From Lewinellaceae bacterium (GTDB taxonomy: Bacteria > Bacteroidota > Bacteroidia > Chitinophagales > Saprospiraceae): a stretch of DNA of 64,000 bases. The notes beneath the pieces are model-generated. The model saw only the letters and a list, made by a program, of their open reading frames with translations. It did no database searches and had not been told where the DNA came from. The DNA is taken from the NCBI GenBank assembly GCA_016713985.1, contig JADJOD010000050.1, positions 71,182 through 135,181 of the forward strand. Reading direction: 5' to 3'. The position numbers and the translations under genes are program-made. Below are positions 28,828-36,823 of the stretch, in pieces; positions within the stretch are counted from its first letter, which is position 1; every line of letters starts with the position of its first letter.

Positions 28828-28933
28828 AAAAATGTTACCTGTTGAAATAATTACATAATTTATTTATAATGAATACTTTATGGAATATTTTCAAATGGTG
28901 TTGCCGTATAGTGATTTCAAAAATGTTACCTGT
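28828..28933 (-). promoter_or_regulatory. Two copies of AAAAATGTTACCTGT, candidate operator
   Basis: The 15-base word AAAAATGTTACCTGT occurs at 28828-28842 and again at 28919-28933, inside the A/T-rich gap upstream of the MFS porter gene and downstream of the hybrid sensor gene. AraC-type output domains of hybrid sensors are known to bind direct repeats, so these are candidate sites for it. This is inferred from position only. Confidence 0.4.
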
Positions 28934-29010
28934 GGTTTCAGTGTTGTTTCGTAACGCCCGTTTGTGAATCCATGTACGGCAATTCGGAACAGGTGGAAAT
29001 TTCATGTTTG

Positions 29011-31785
29011 TCAAACCGCATGTTTGCCCTGCTGCTCCCGCCAGTCTTTCGGAGAACACTGGTATTTGGTTTTAAACGCCGTAGCGAAATACCCTGGCGA
29101 CGAGTAGCCGACCTTGTAGGCGATTTCCGAAACATTCATTTCGGTGTCCAGCAGCATTTGGGCGGCTTTTTTCAGGCGGGTATGCTGGATGTAGTCGTTT
29201 ACACTTTCCCCGGCCAAAGCCTTGACCTTGCGATACAACTGGACCCGCGACAACCGGAAGGCTTCGCACAAACCCTGCACACTCAGGTTGGGGTCGGCGT
29301 ATTGTTTTTCGACCATTTCCGTGAATTTTTGCAGGAACTGTTGATCCAGGTTGTGCATGCCCGCCAGTCTGCGGCCGTCCGGCAGGGAACCGCTCCCAAA
29401 ACGTTCCCGGAGCGTTTCGCGGCTGTGAACCAGGTTTTTGATAATTTCCGAAAGAAAAACGAGGTTGAAGGGTTTGGTTACATAAGCGTCCGCGCCGGTT
29501 TGAATGCCCTCTATTTTTTGTTCCATCGTGGCATTGGCGGTGAGCAGCACGAGGGGGATGTGTGAAGTCCGGAGGTCGGATTTCAGGATTTTAGCCAGAG
29601 CGAGGCCGTTTTCCGCGGGTATATGCACGTCGCTGAGAATCAGATCGGGCACGTGTTGATACGCCAGGTCCAGGCCTTTTTCGCCGTCGGCGGCTTCAAG
29701 GATTTGGTAATATTTGCCCATTTTTTCCTTCAGGAAGCCGCGCAATTCGTCGTTGTTTTCAATAAGGAGCAGGGTGTGTTCGTGCGGTTGTGGTACCACG
29801 GCCGGCGCAGGCGCCGGCGCTTCATCCACATAAAAATTGTATTCGTCATAAGGCGGCAGGTCCCGTTTTTCCATCAGTATCTGATCGTCGCGGAAGTGTT
29901 CCCTGCCGAGTGGCAATTTCACTTCGAACCGGGTGCCCACCCCTTTTTCACTCCAGAGTAAAATTTCGCCGCCGTGCAGTTGCACCAGTTCGCGGGAAAG
30001 CGACAAACCCAGGCCTGTTCCGGAAGATTTGTAGGCGGCGCCCTGGTAAAAACGTTCGAAGGCATGCGCCACGTCTTCCTGCGACATGCCGCTTCCGTTG
30101 TCCTCCACTTTTATAACAGCCTGATTTTCAATTGGATCTTTTACAATTACCACGTCTATTTTCCCGCCGTTTTGGGTAAACGCAAACGCGTTGGACAGCA
30201 GATTGAACAACACTTTATCGAGCATATAAACGTCGAACCAAAGGGGCAAAAACTCCTCCCGGGCAAAAAAACGAAAGGTGATGTTGCGTTTGTCCGCGAC
30301 CTTCCGGTAGGATTGCATGAGTTCGTTGACAAAAGCGGGCAGGTTGTTTTCGCTGGCCCGGACCTTCATTTTGTCGTTTTCAATTTTCCGGAAATCCATC
30401 AACTGGCTGATCAGGCGCAGCAGGCGCAGGGCGTTGGCGCGTACCAGGCCCAGGTCGTTTTTGGTTTCGCGGCTGCCACCCATGCCCAGCAAACCTTCCA
30501 CGGCGGCGAGAATGAGGGTGAGCGGCGTGCGGAATTCGTGCGAGATATTGGTAAAAAAATGCACCTTGGCCTGCGTGGCTTCTTCGGCTTTACGCGACAT
30601 CTCGAAAATCTGATTGCGCTGATCGAGGATTTCCTCTTTTTGCAATTCCAGCTGGCGGTACGCTTCCTTGCGCTCTATCAGCGATTTGTACAACCAGGCG
30701 CCCAGCAAAATGGTCGCAACCAGACTTCCCAGCAAAAAATACAAGGCTATTTTTTGGTTCCGGAATACCCGTTGTTGTTCGGTGATCAGTTCCCGCTGCC
30801 GTTCGATGCTGCCTTGCTGGTTGAGTATGCGGTTCGACTGCATTTCGATGATCCGCACGTTTCGTTTGTCGATCACCGTCGTTTGTAATAAATTTTCCTT
30901 TTGAAACGGGCGGCGGTGCAGGATATCGGAGGCGATACGAATGGCCTCCTCCCCGCCGGTGGGGTACAAAAGTGTGGCGTCGAGCACGCCGTTGCTGACC
31001 AACTGGATGCCGCCGTTGGTGCCCGGAAGCCCGTCCACGCCGATAAAATGCAACGCCCGCCCGCTGCCCGCCCGCTGGGCGACCTCGTAAGCCGCGAGCG
31101 CCATCCGGTCGTGGTGGCAATAGATCAGATCGATCCCGGGGTGTTGTTCCAGTAAAAGCGGCAACTCCTTCCGGACGTATTCCATTTCCCATTTTCCTTC
31201 CATTTCGGCGGCGATCCGTACGCCCGGGCTGGCCTGAATGGCCTCCGCGAAGCCCTTGTGGCGGTCGATGGCAGGTGTGGAGCCGCGCAGGCCCCGGATT
31301 TCGAGTATGTTACCTTTTTCCCGGAGCAGGTTGGCGGCATATCGGCCGGCTGTTTCCCCGATTTCCACGTTGTTGCCGCCGATATACGCCGTGTAGATGC
31401 CGGAATTTGTCTTTCGGTCGAGCAGCACCACCGGGATTCCTTTTGCGTACACTTCTTCCACCACCGGCGTAATGGGTTCTGCCTCATTGGGTGAAACGAT
31501 CAACAGGTCGATACCCGCCGCCACAAGTTTCCGGATCTGTTCTATTTGCCGTTCGCTGCTGTTTCCGGCGTCTTCCACGGGCAGCAGGTGCAGGTCGGGG
31601 TGGAAGGAAAGTTCACGTTGCATTTCTTCCTGCATGGTCCGGCGCCAGGCATCGCCGGTGGTGCATTGTGAAAAACCGATCGTAAACCGTTTTGGCGCGG
31701 CGGTATCCGCGCAGGCAAACAACGAGAACATCCCCACCGCCGCGAGGGCAATGCGGATAAAGTTCGCCGTTGGGTTGTTTGTCAT
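29011..31785 (-). CDS. Hybrid two-component sensor with sugar-binding domain (BT1754-like)
   Basis: One-protein signalling system. A lipoprotein-like signal (FSLFAC) precedes a LacI/type I periplasmic-binding domain (~35-320: FTIGFSQCTTGDAWRRTM, DGLPGTNGGIQLV) and one membrane helix (~343-365). Next come a histidine kinase with SHEFRTPL (His416) and GTGLGLSLS, a receiver with LILSDVHIP (Asp719), and a C-terminal AraC HTH (~815-924). The architecture equals that of the Bacteroides BT1754 fructose sensor, which controls levan use; here the genes downstream (porter, fructokinase, GH32) make fructose the likely ligand. The complete length (924 residues) and all key residues suggest it is functional. 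Confidence 0.92.
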   Translation of the reverse strand: MTNNPTANFIRIALAAVGMFSLFACADTAAPKRFTIGFSQCTTGDAWRRTMQEEMQRELSFHPDLHLLPVEDAGNSSERQIEQIRKLVAAGIDLLIVSPNEAEPITPVVEEVYAKGIPVVLLDRKTNSGIYTAYIGGNNVEIGETAGRYAANLLREKGNILEIRGLRGSTPAIDRHKGFAEAIQASPGVRIAAEMEGKWEMEYVRKELPLLLEQHPGIDLIYCHHDRMALAAYEVAQRAGSGRALHFIGVDGLPGTNGGIQLVSNGVLDATLLYPTGGEEAIRIASDILHRRPFQKENLLQTTVIDKRNVRIIEMQSNRILNQQGSIERQRELITEQQRVFRNQKIALYFLLGSLVATILLGAWLYKSLIERKEAYRQLELQKEEILDQRNQIFEMSRKAEEATQAKVHFFTNISHEFRTPLTLILAAVEGLLGMGGSRETKNDLGLVRANALRLLRLISQLMDFRKIENDKMKVRASENNLPAFVNELMQSYRKVADKRNITFRFFAREEFLPLWFDVYMLDKVLFNLLSNAFAFTQNGGKIDVVIVKDPIENQAVIKVEDNGSGMSQEDVAHAFERFYQGAAYKSSGTGLGLSLSRELVQLHGGEILLWSEKGVGTRFEVKLPLGREHFRDDQILMEKRDLPPYDEYNFYVDEAPAPAPAVVPQPHEHTLLLIENNDELRGFLKEKMGKYYQILEAADGEKGLDLAYQHVPDLILSDVHIPAENGLALAKILKSDLRTSHIPLVLLTANATMEQKIEGIQTGADAYVTKPFNLVFLSEIIKNLVHSRETLRERFGSGSLPDGRRLAGMHNLDQQFLQKFTEMVEKQYADPNLSVQGLCEAFRLSRVQLYRKVKALAGESVNDYIQHTRLKKAAQMLLDTEMNVSEIAYKVGYSSPGYFATAFKTKYQCSPKDWREQQGKHAV

Positions 31786-31800
31786 GGTGTTATTTTGTCA

Positions 31801-31850
31801 TTGGAGGCATACCTCCAAACTTTCCGAAAGATTAAAACTTTTGGAAAGTT
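31801..31850. repeat. Two inverted repeats upstream of the sensor gene
   Basis: TTGGAGGCATACCTCCAA (31801-31818) is a hairpin with a seven-pair stem, and AACTTTCC...GGAAAGTT (31817-31850) a second. Both lie in the 89-base gap before the hybrid sensor start. They could be operators or a terminator of the upstream hydrolase gene. Confidence 0.5.
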
Positions 31851-31874
31851 AAATCACAAGGATCACAAAACCTC

Positions 31875-32702
31875 TCAGGCCCGCAGCCGCGTCTCTTTTC
31901 CAATCTCCCCGTGCAGGATATCGTACAACAAATCGTGGTATTCCGGAAAATCGGGCAGGTTGTTGTGCCCCGCTTCTTCGATGGGGTACAATACGATGTT
32001 ATCGGGTGCGATATCCCGCAGTTTTTCGCTTTGGCGAAAGGGAATCAGGCGGTCTTTCCGGCCGTGCAGGATATAAACCGGGCAATGTACTTTTTTGATA
32101 AAACGGTCGGTGCGAATGTGGTAGCGCAGCAACCAACGGATCGGCAGGATAAATCCGTACCGGGTGATGTGGTACAGGAACGAGTAGTACGGGCAGTCGA
32201 GAATGAGCGTCTGCGGGTCATTCCAGGAGGCGACCCTTGCGGCCAGCCCGCTGCCGAGTGAACGGCCGTACAAAATGATCCGTTCTTCGCCGTATTCGGC
32301 AGCCAGCCACTTGTATACCTGTTGCAGGTCGGCGTACAGGATCTCCTCGGTGCGGCGGCCGCGGCTTTTGCCGAAACCCCGGTAATCGAGGATAAAAAAG
32401 TCGAATCCCTTGCCCACAAAATCTTTGGCAAACTTGCCCCAACCCTTGATACTGCGCGAATTACCTTTGATATAAAACACCACACCTTTGCTGTTGGGCA
32501 CGCGGAAATGCAGGGCATTCACCTCGCCGCCGTCTTCCATCTCGAAATTGACCTCCGCAAACGGGAACGGGTATTTATAGGTAAACCACTTCGGCAGGCG
32601 CTCCGGGCGGAAAAAGAACAGGTCCTGGCCGAAATAAAACACCACACACAACGCCGTGTAGGCGACAGCCGGCCAGAAAAGTATGTTTACCCAAAATGCC
32701 AT
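31875..32702 (-). CDS. BEM46/ABHD13-like alpha/beta hydrolase
   Basis: Membrane-anchored serine hydrolase. One N-terminal helix (ILFWPAVAYTALCVVFYF) is followed by an alpha/beta hydrolase domain resembling BEM46/ABHD13 proteins. Visible motifs are LDYRGFGKSRG, the nucleophile elbow LYGRSLGSGLAARVA, the Asp in LHGRKDRLIPF and the His in EEAGHNNLPDF. The substrate is unknown. It is on the same strand as the sensor gene downstream and the GNAT gene upstream, without obvious coupling. Confidence 0.8.
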   Translation of the reverse strand: MAFWVNILFWPAVAYTALCVVFYFGQDLFFFRPERLPKWFTYKYPFPFAEVNFEMEDGGEVNALHFRVPNSKGVVFYIKGNSRSIKGWGKFAKDFVGKGFDFFILDYRGFGKSRGRRTEEILYADLQQVYKWLAAEYGEERIILYGRSLGSGLAARVASWNDPQTLILDCPYYSFLYHITRYGFILPIRWLLRYHIRTDRFIKKVHCPVYILHGRKDRLIPFRQSEKLRDIAPDNIVLYPIEEAGHNNLPDFPEYHDLLYDILHGEIGKETRLRA

Positions 32703-32767
32703 GATCGGATATTTCGGGCGTTAAAATAGGAGTAAGTCGGGAGTTGTGAGCCTGGAAGTGTGTGATT

Positions 32768-33286
32768 TTATGGAAATTCAGGTCCGATATCCAGCCGCCA
32801 CAAAAACAAGGTTTCCGATTCGCCGTGTTTTTTGAACTGATTCTTTTGTAGCACTTTATAAGAGGCGACGTTGATTTTTTCCGTGGCGGCGTTGATAAAC
32901 AACACATTGGGTTGTGTTTTCAGCCAGGCGATCATTCCGCCAACGGCTTCCGACATGTAGCCGTTCCCCCTGAAATCTTCGTACGTGCCGTACCCGATTT
33001 CCACCTCCCCTTTTTCATTGGGTTCCCCGACTAAGCACAGGTCGCCGACCATCCTGTTTTCCGCTTTTGAGATCAATGTCCACAACGTGGAGTATAAATA
33101 GTTTTTGCTTTTGTCGGCGACATTGGGCAAAATCGTCTCTTCGAAGGCTTCCTTCAGATCTGCGGAAATTGTTCTGTTTGTTTCATTTAACTGAAGTTCG
33201 TCTTCCAGCGCATGATCCATCCGGATGTACAGGATCAGTTGCTCATAAGTCAGCGGCACTAACTTCAATCGCTGCGTTTCAATCAT
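32768..33286 (-). CDS. GNAT-family N-acetyltransferase
   Basis: A 172-residue acetyltransferase of the RimJ/RimL-like GNAT branch. It starts with the characteristic ETQRLKLVPLT and contains VEIGYGTYEDFRGNGYMSEAV, in which FRGNGY matches the acetyl-CoA pyrophosphate loop (R-x-x-G-x-G/A). The C-terminal NVASYKVLQKNQFKKHGE is also typical. The ATG at 33286 begins the conserved domain; the frame is open to 33448, but the extra residues look unrelated. Substrate unknown. Confidence 0.85.
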   Translation of the reverse strand: MIETQRLKLVPLTYEQLILYIRMDHALEDELQLNETNRTISADLKEAFEETILPNVADKSKNYLYSTLWTLISKAENRMVGDLCLVGEPNEKGEVEIGYGTYEDFRGNGYMSEAVGGMIAWLKTQPNVLFINAATEKINVASYKVLQKNQFKKHGESETLFLWRLDIGPEFP

Positions 33287-33390
33287 GGTTTGTTGTACTT
33301 GTTTGTGGTAAATGCAAAGAGGCGGCTGGCCCCGGTGCTTGGCGGAAAGATAACGCCTTGGCGCGTTTGGTGGAATGTCATTTCTACCCG

Positions 33391-33494
33391 GCTCGCGCGA
33401 TGCTGTGCATCGTGCCCCGCGGCTTTGCCGCCCGATAACCCCCGGCAATTCGAATTTGACCTCTTATTTGATGCTTATCGCATCTTCCCACGCT
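33391..33494. repeat. Duplicated segment, copy 1
   Basis: GCTCGCGCGATGCTGTGCAT (33391-33410) and CGAATTTGA...GCATCTTCCC (33451-33490) recur together at 35628-35706 with a shorter spacer. The second part overlaps the 3' end of the thioredoxin/MsrA-like gene. Confidence 0.7.
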
Positions 33495-34504
33495 TTCGCC
33501 AGGTCCTTGCGCCCGATCATATTTTTCCAGCCCTTTTCCGGATTTTCCCTGATCTTTTTCAGCAGGTCCAATTGCCGGGGCGACAACAGGTCGTCGGGCG
33601 ATAACTCTTTACCGATCAGGCTGTTGGCGCGGCAGGCCTGGAGCGAATTCATCGGTACAAACTTGTAATCCGTTTGGGACAGGTAGTATTTCGGTTCCTG
33701 GTCGATGCGAAAACCTTCGTTCCTGGCGCAGACCTGAATGCCTTTGGGTTGGGTCATTTTTTCAAGGTTTTCCCGCTTCACCACCGAGGGATTGAATTGC
33801 ACACGCACCACTTCACGGCCGTCCTGGAAGCCGGGTTCCGTCTCCACCACACCCGCGATGACGCCGAAGGTGCCTTCTCCGCTCCAGAAGCAATACATCG
33901 TAAAAGTAGCCGTCTCCAGGCCCGCTTCCCGCGCCGCGAGTTCTTCTTCGAGCAATTCGAGGTAACGCGGGACGACGGCGCCCGTCAGGTCGAGCGCGTT
34001 GCGCATGCCGGTGACGAGTTGACAAGACGAATTGAAGTTGGGCATACGCAACACCACGTCGCTGTAGTCGGCGCGCACGATACGCACCACCGGGTTGTTC
34101 CAGGCGGGTTCTTCGAATTTTTTCAGCGCTTCGCCGTCTTTACCGCCCTGGTTGTTGTAGATGCATACCGGCACAAAGTACGTCTCAATGGCCTCCACGA
34201 TCAGCGGATGCGAGAGGGTGTTGTTGCCGTACCGCGTGCAGTTGGAGCAACCCGGCACTTCCTGGAACAGGATCAGCAGGGGTTTGCCGCTTTTTTCGGC
34301 TTCGGCTTTGCCGGCGGCGAGGTCGCGCAGCCAGTTTACTTTGCCGAGTTCTTCGGGGTTTTGCGACATCTCGACGCGATGTGTTGCGTCAGCGTCGTCA
34401 CAACGCGCAGCGTCGCGCCAGCGATGTTCCGTTTCGTGCGGAAACAGGAAAAAAGCGCCGGCGGTGAGCAGGATACAAGCGATAGAAAACAGTTTTACAA
34501 TCAT
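33464..34504 (-). CDS. Thioredoxin-fold protein fused to an MsrA-like domain
   Basis: A 346-residue exported protein (signal MIVKLFSIACILLTAGAFF). Residues ~50-160 form a thioredoxin-like domain with VPGCSNCTRYG, a CxxC redox pair reached through VPGC. Residues ~190-270 read FTMYCFWSGEGTFGVIAGVV and GREVVRVQFNPSVVKRENLE, closely following the MsrA pattern (GCFWG...; EVVRVEYDP). The MsrA-type catalytic Cys would be the one in YCFW, but the usual Gly before it is replaced. A disulfide reductant joined to a methionine sulfoxide reductase-like domain would be self-recycling. It resembles the VPGUxxT selenoprotein-related family, here with Cys. ATG 34504 is preferred to 34618. Confidence 0.6.
   Translation of the reverse strand: MIVKLFSIACILLTAGAFFLFPHETEHRWRDAARCDDADATHRVEMSQNPEELGKVNWLRDLAAGKAEAEKSGKPLLILFQEVPGCSNCTRYGNNTLSHPLIVEAIETYFVPVCIYNNQGGKDGEALKKFEEPAWNNPVVRIVRADYSDVVLRMPNFNSSCQLVTGMRNALDLTGAVVPRYLELLEEELAAREAGLETATFTMYCFWSGEGTFGVIAGVVETEPGFQDGREVVRVQFNPSVVKRENLEKMTQPKGIQVCARNEGFRIDQEPKYYLSQTDYKFVPMNSLQACRANSLIGKELSPDDLLSPRQLDLLKKIRENPEKGWKNMIGRKDLAKAWEDAISIK
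34372..34432. repeat. GC-rich repeat inside coding sequence, copy 1
   Basis: A segment around GACGCTGCGCGTTGTGAC (minus-strand sense) lies just after the signal peptide of the thioredoxin/MsrA-like gene. It nearly matches GACGCTGCGCGTCGTGAC in the divergent TIM-barrel gene (34773-34828), also just after its signal peptide. Confidence 0.55.
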
Positions 34505-34682
34505 GACGTGGCGTAGATTTTGGTAAGGGAACTCAAAGATAGGGGGGATACGCGGGATCACGATGTGGAGTGTCGCGCCTGCGGGGGGAGAATGGAGTAA
34601 TTGTTTCGAGGACGACAAGTTGGGGTGGAAAACTGCCTGCGCGATGCGCTGTAACGTGCTTCACATCGTGGCATACCATCCA

Positions 34683-34690
34683 TACCTTTG
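34683..34690 (+). promoter_or_regulatory. TAnnTTTG element for the TIM-barrel gene
   Basis: TACCTTTG 25 bases before ATG 34716 matches the -7 consensus. No clear -33 element is seen. Confidence 0.4.
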
Positions 34691-34715
34691 ATGCCGGCAT
34701 GATTCAAATAATACA

Positions 34716-35624
34716 ATGAAATTCTTCCTGCTCCTCCCTTTACTCGCGATCCTTCCCTGCAGCACTTGCTCCTGCCTGCGTGACGCTGCGCGTCGTGACC
34801 CTGTTCGCATAACGCCGCGCGTCGTGGCTCCCAAACCCGCCATCGGCATCTGCGCAGGTCTCGAAAACGACAGTCTGCTGGCCGCTGCGGGCTATTCCTG
34901 CATCATCGAATCCATCGGCAGGCGGGTATCGCCGCGGGCGGTGCCGGACGAGGTGTTTCAAAAAAATGCAGCGATTTTTAAAACCCTGAAAACTCCCGTG
35001 TATGCGTTCAATCTGTTCATACCGTCGGAACTGAAATTAGTGGGCCCGAACATAGATGAAAAATCCGTGCTGGAATACGTCGAAACGGTCATGTCCAGAC
35101 TAAGCCGGACGAATACCCGCATGATCGTATGGGGCAGCGGCGGCGCAAGGCGAATTCCGGAAGGATTTGATCGAAAAATGGCTGAAAATCAGTTCATTGC
35201 GATCGCAAAAAAGATCGCCGGGATCGCAGCGAAACACAACATCGTGATCGCCCTGGAAAACCTCAACTCCGGCGAAACGAATTTTATCAATACCGTAAAA
35301 GAGGCCCTGCACATTGTCAAAAAAGTAAATCACCCGAACCTGCGCCTGAACGCCGATATTTATCACATGCTGAAGGAAGGTGAAGCGCCCGCCATCCTGG
35401 CCCAAACCCGGAAATACTTGGTGCATGTGGAAATCGCGGAAAAGCAGAACCGGACAGCACCGGGTGTTGCCGGCGACGATTTCCGGCCGTATTTGCGGGA
35501 ACTGAAAAAAGCAGGCTATCATCAAAAAATCGTGATCGAAGGCCGGTGGGAAAACCTCGCGGAGATAGCGGTCCCGGCGTTACAATATCTTCAAAATCAG
35601 GTCGATGAGGTGTATGATCGATAA
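34716..35624 (+). CDS. Exported sugar isomerase/epimerase-like TIM-barrel protein
   Basis: A 302-residue protein of the xylose-isomerase-like TIM-barrel family (AP endonuclease 2 fold), which includes sugar-phosphate isomerases and epimerases. Visible are IVIALENLNSGETNF, with the metal-binding Glu, LRLNADIYHMLKEGE, with Asp and His ligands, VHVEIAEKQNR, and KIVIEGRW near the end. A Cys-rich signal sequence (PLLAILPCSTCSC) suggests export as a lipoprotein. A GC-rich repeat is inserted at residues ~20-38 (RDAARRDPVRITPRVV). Substrate unknown. Confidence 0.75.
   Translation: MKFFLLLPLLAILPCSTCSCLRDAARRDPVRITPRVVAPKPAIGICAGLENDSLLAAAGYSCIIESIGRRVSPRAVPDEVFQKNAAIFKTLKTPVYAFNLFIPSELKLVGPNIDEKSVLEYVETVMSRLSRTNTRMIVWGSGGARRIPEGFDRKMAENQFIAIAKKIAGIAAKHNIVIALENLNSGETNFINTVKEALHIVKKVNHPNLRLNADIYHMLKEGEAPAILAQTRKYLVHVEIAEKQNRTAPGVAGDDFRPYLRELKKAGYHQKIVIEGRWENLAEIAVPALQYLQNQVDEVYDR
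34773..34828. repeat. GC-rich repeat inside coding sequence, copy 2
   Basis: GACGCTGCGCGTCGTGAC with a following variant (ACGCCGCGCGTCGTGG), in frame within the TIM-barrel gene directly after the signal peptide. It matches 34372-34432. Confidence 0.55.
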
Positions 35625-35627
35625 ACT

Positions 35628-35706
35628 GCTCGCGCGATGCTGTGCATCATGATCCAACGATTCGAATTTGATTTCCTGTTTGATACTTCCCGCATCTTCC
35701 CGCACC
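35628..35706. repeat. Duplicated segment, copy 2
   Basis: Resembles 33391-33494: GCTCGCGCGATGCTGTGCAT followed by CGAATTTGAT...CGCATCTTCCCGC. In minus-strand reading it encodes a lookalike of the thioredoxin/MsrA gene C terminus without its stop, so it appears to be a duplicated gene end placed after the TIM-barrel gene. Confidence 0.65.
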
Positions 35707-35722
35707 CGTGATGCCATCATGA

Positions 35723-36247
35723 TTATTCATCCGAGTACTTCAAAAACAGGTGGTGGTTCGGGTTGGAATGCGTTTCCGTGAGTTTAAAATCGTAACTGCC
35801 GATAATTGCAAAACCGGTCTTCAAATAAAATTGAACGGCCCGGTCGTTTTTTTTCCAGACGAATAACCACATGCCTTCCTGGCCGCTCTTTCGGGATAAA
35901 TCCATGTTAAACCCAATGAGTTCCCGGCCTAATTTTAACCCGTAAAAATCCCGCAGCAGGTAGAGCCTTTCCAGTTTGGTGATGTTTTTTGCAGGTATAT
36001 CCGGATGGCTGTTGTTCAAAATAATTTTGGAATACCCCGCCGGCCGGTCATCGTGGTAAATGAGGTGGTAAATATTGTTCAGATCGACCAGGTCATCCCG
36101 GACCGCTTCGCAACTGAATTTTCCCTGCACATACCGGTTAATGTCTTCCGGCGCGGCGCTGCTCCCGTGGGATTCTATAAACGACTTTTTGCCGATATCA
36201 GCAAGTAATTGAAAATCTGTTGCTTGTGCCCGAATAATTGAAGTCAT
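35723..36247 (-). CDS. GNAT-family N-acetyltransferase
   Basis: A 174-residue GNAT acetyltransferase. The central strand and acetyl-CoA loop read LERLYLLRDFYGLKLGRELIGFN, followed by WLFVWKKNDRAVQFYLKTGFAIIGSYDF, the typical motif B. The diphosphate-binding loop (FYGLKLG) has the expected glycines. It starts at ATG 36247 and is preceded by a MITE-like inverted-repeat region. The substrate is unknown; relatives acetylate small amines or protein N termini. Confidence 0.85.
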   Translation of the reverse strand: MTSIIRAQATDFQLLADIGKKSFIESHGSSAAPEDINRYVQGKFSCEAVRDDLVDLNNIYHLIYHDDRPAGYSKIILNNSHPDIPAKNITKLERLYLLRDFYGLKLGRELIGFNMDLSRKSGQEGMWLFVWKKNDRAVQFYLKTGFAIIGSYDFKLTETHSNPNHHLFLKYSDE

Positions 36248-36335
36248 AACCGTGCCGGCAAGGTCTTTTATTTCACCTGTGCAAAGATGAGAACTTCGGC
36301 CAGGAACGTTTGCCTTCGATTAGATATTTAACGGT

Positions 36336-36590
36336 GCTGGCGCGCGGCTTGGCCCTTATCCTGTCCCATAAAATCCGAGTGCAGTTTTTTATTTTAAATT
36401 ATTGATAATCAAAATATTGAGAATAGGAATAAAATTAATCTCAATTGCCTGGGCCAATCAGAATTAGCGTGGAAAATTTGAGTATTGTTTGTTTTCTATT
36501 GCTTTCCTATATGATTTTTTGAATGCTCAAAAAATATGACGGATTTCGGCAATTTTATGGGACAGGATAAGGGCCAAGCCGCGCGCCAGC
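36336..36590. mobile_element. MITE-like element with perfect 39-bp inverted ends
   Basis: 36336-36374 and 36552-36590 are exact reverse complements over 39 bases (starting GCTGGCGCGCGGCTTGGCCC). They enclose a 177-base, strongly A/T-rich core with no gene. A partial third copy (CCCTTATCCTGTCCCATAAA) lies at about 36780. The size, terminal repeats and lack of coding capacity fit a non-autonomous element, although no transposase or clear target duplication is seen. Confidence 0.5.
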
Positions 36591-36598
36591 AACAACTG

Positions 36599-36757
36599 TA
36601 CGGCGGACTTCCAAGTCCGCCGATACGACGCGCGCGACGGATTTGGAAATCCGTCCTACAAGACGCGACGGATTTGGAAATCCGTCCTACAAGACGCGAC
36701 GGATTTGGAAATCCGTCCTACAAGAGCGACGGATTTGGAAATCCGTCCTACAAGAGC
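36599..36757. repeat. Array of GGACGGATTTCCAAATCCGTCC-type palindromes
   Basis: One CGGCGGACTTCCAAGTCCGC unit is followed by four CGACGGATTTGGAAATCCGTCCTACAAG-like units of about 30 bp. The array abuts the right end of the MITE-like element. The gap 36248-36823 otherwise holds no gene. Confidence 0.8.
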
Positions 36758-36823
36758 GATCGTTACACGCGAGGTTCCGCCCTTATCCTGTCCCATAAAA
36801 TTCGAGCGCGCGTCGTGTCGTGT

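Noticed and set aside
33464..34504. Selenocysteine in the VPGC motif
   Set aside because: The codon is TGC and there is no in-frame TGA. I see no SECIS-like element.
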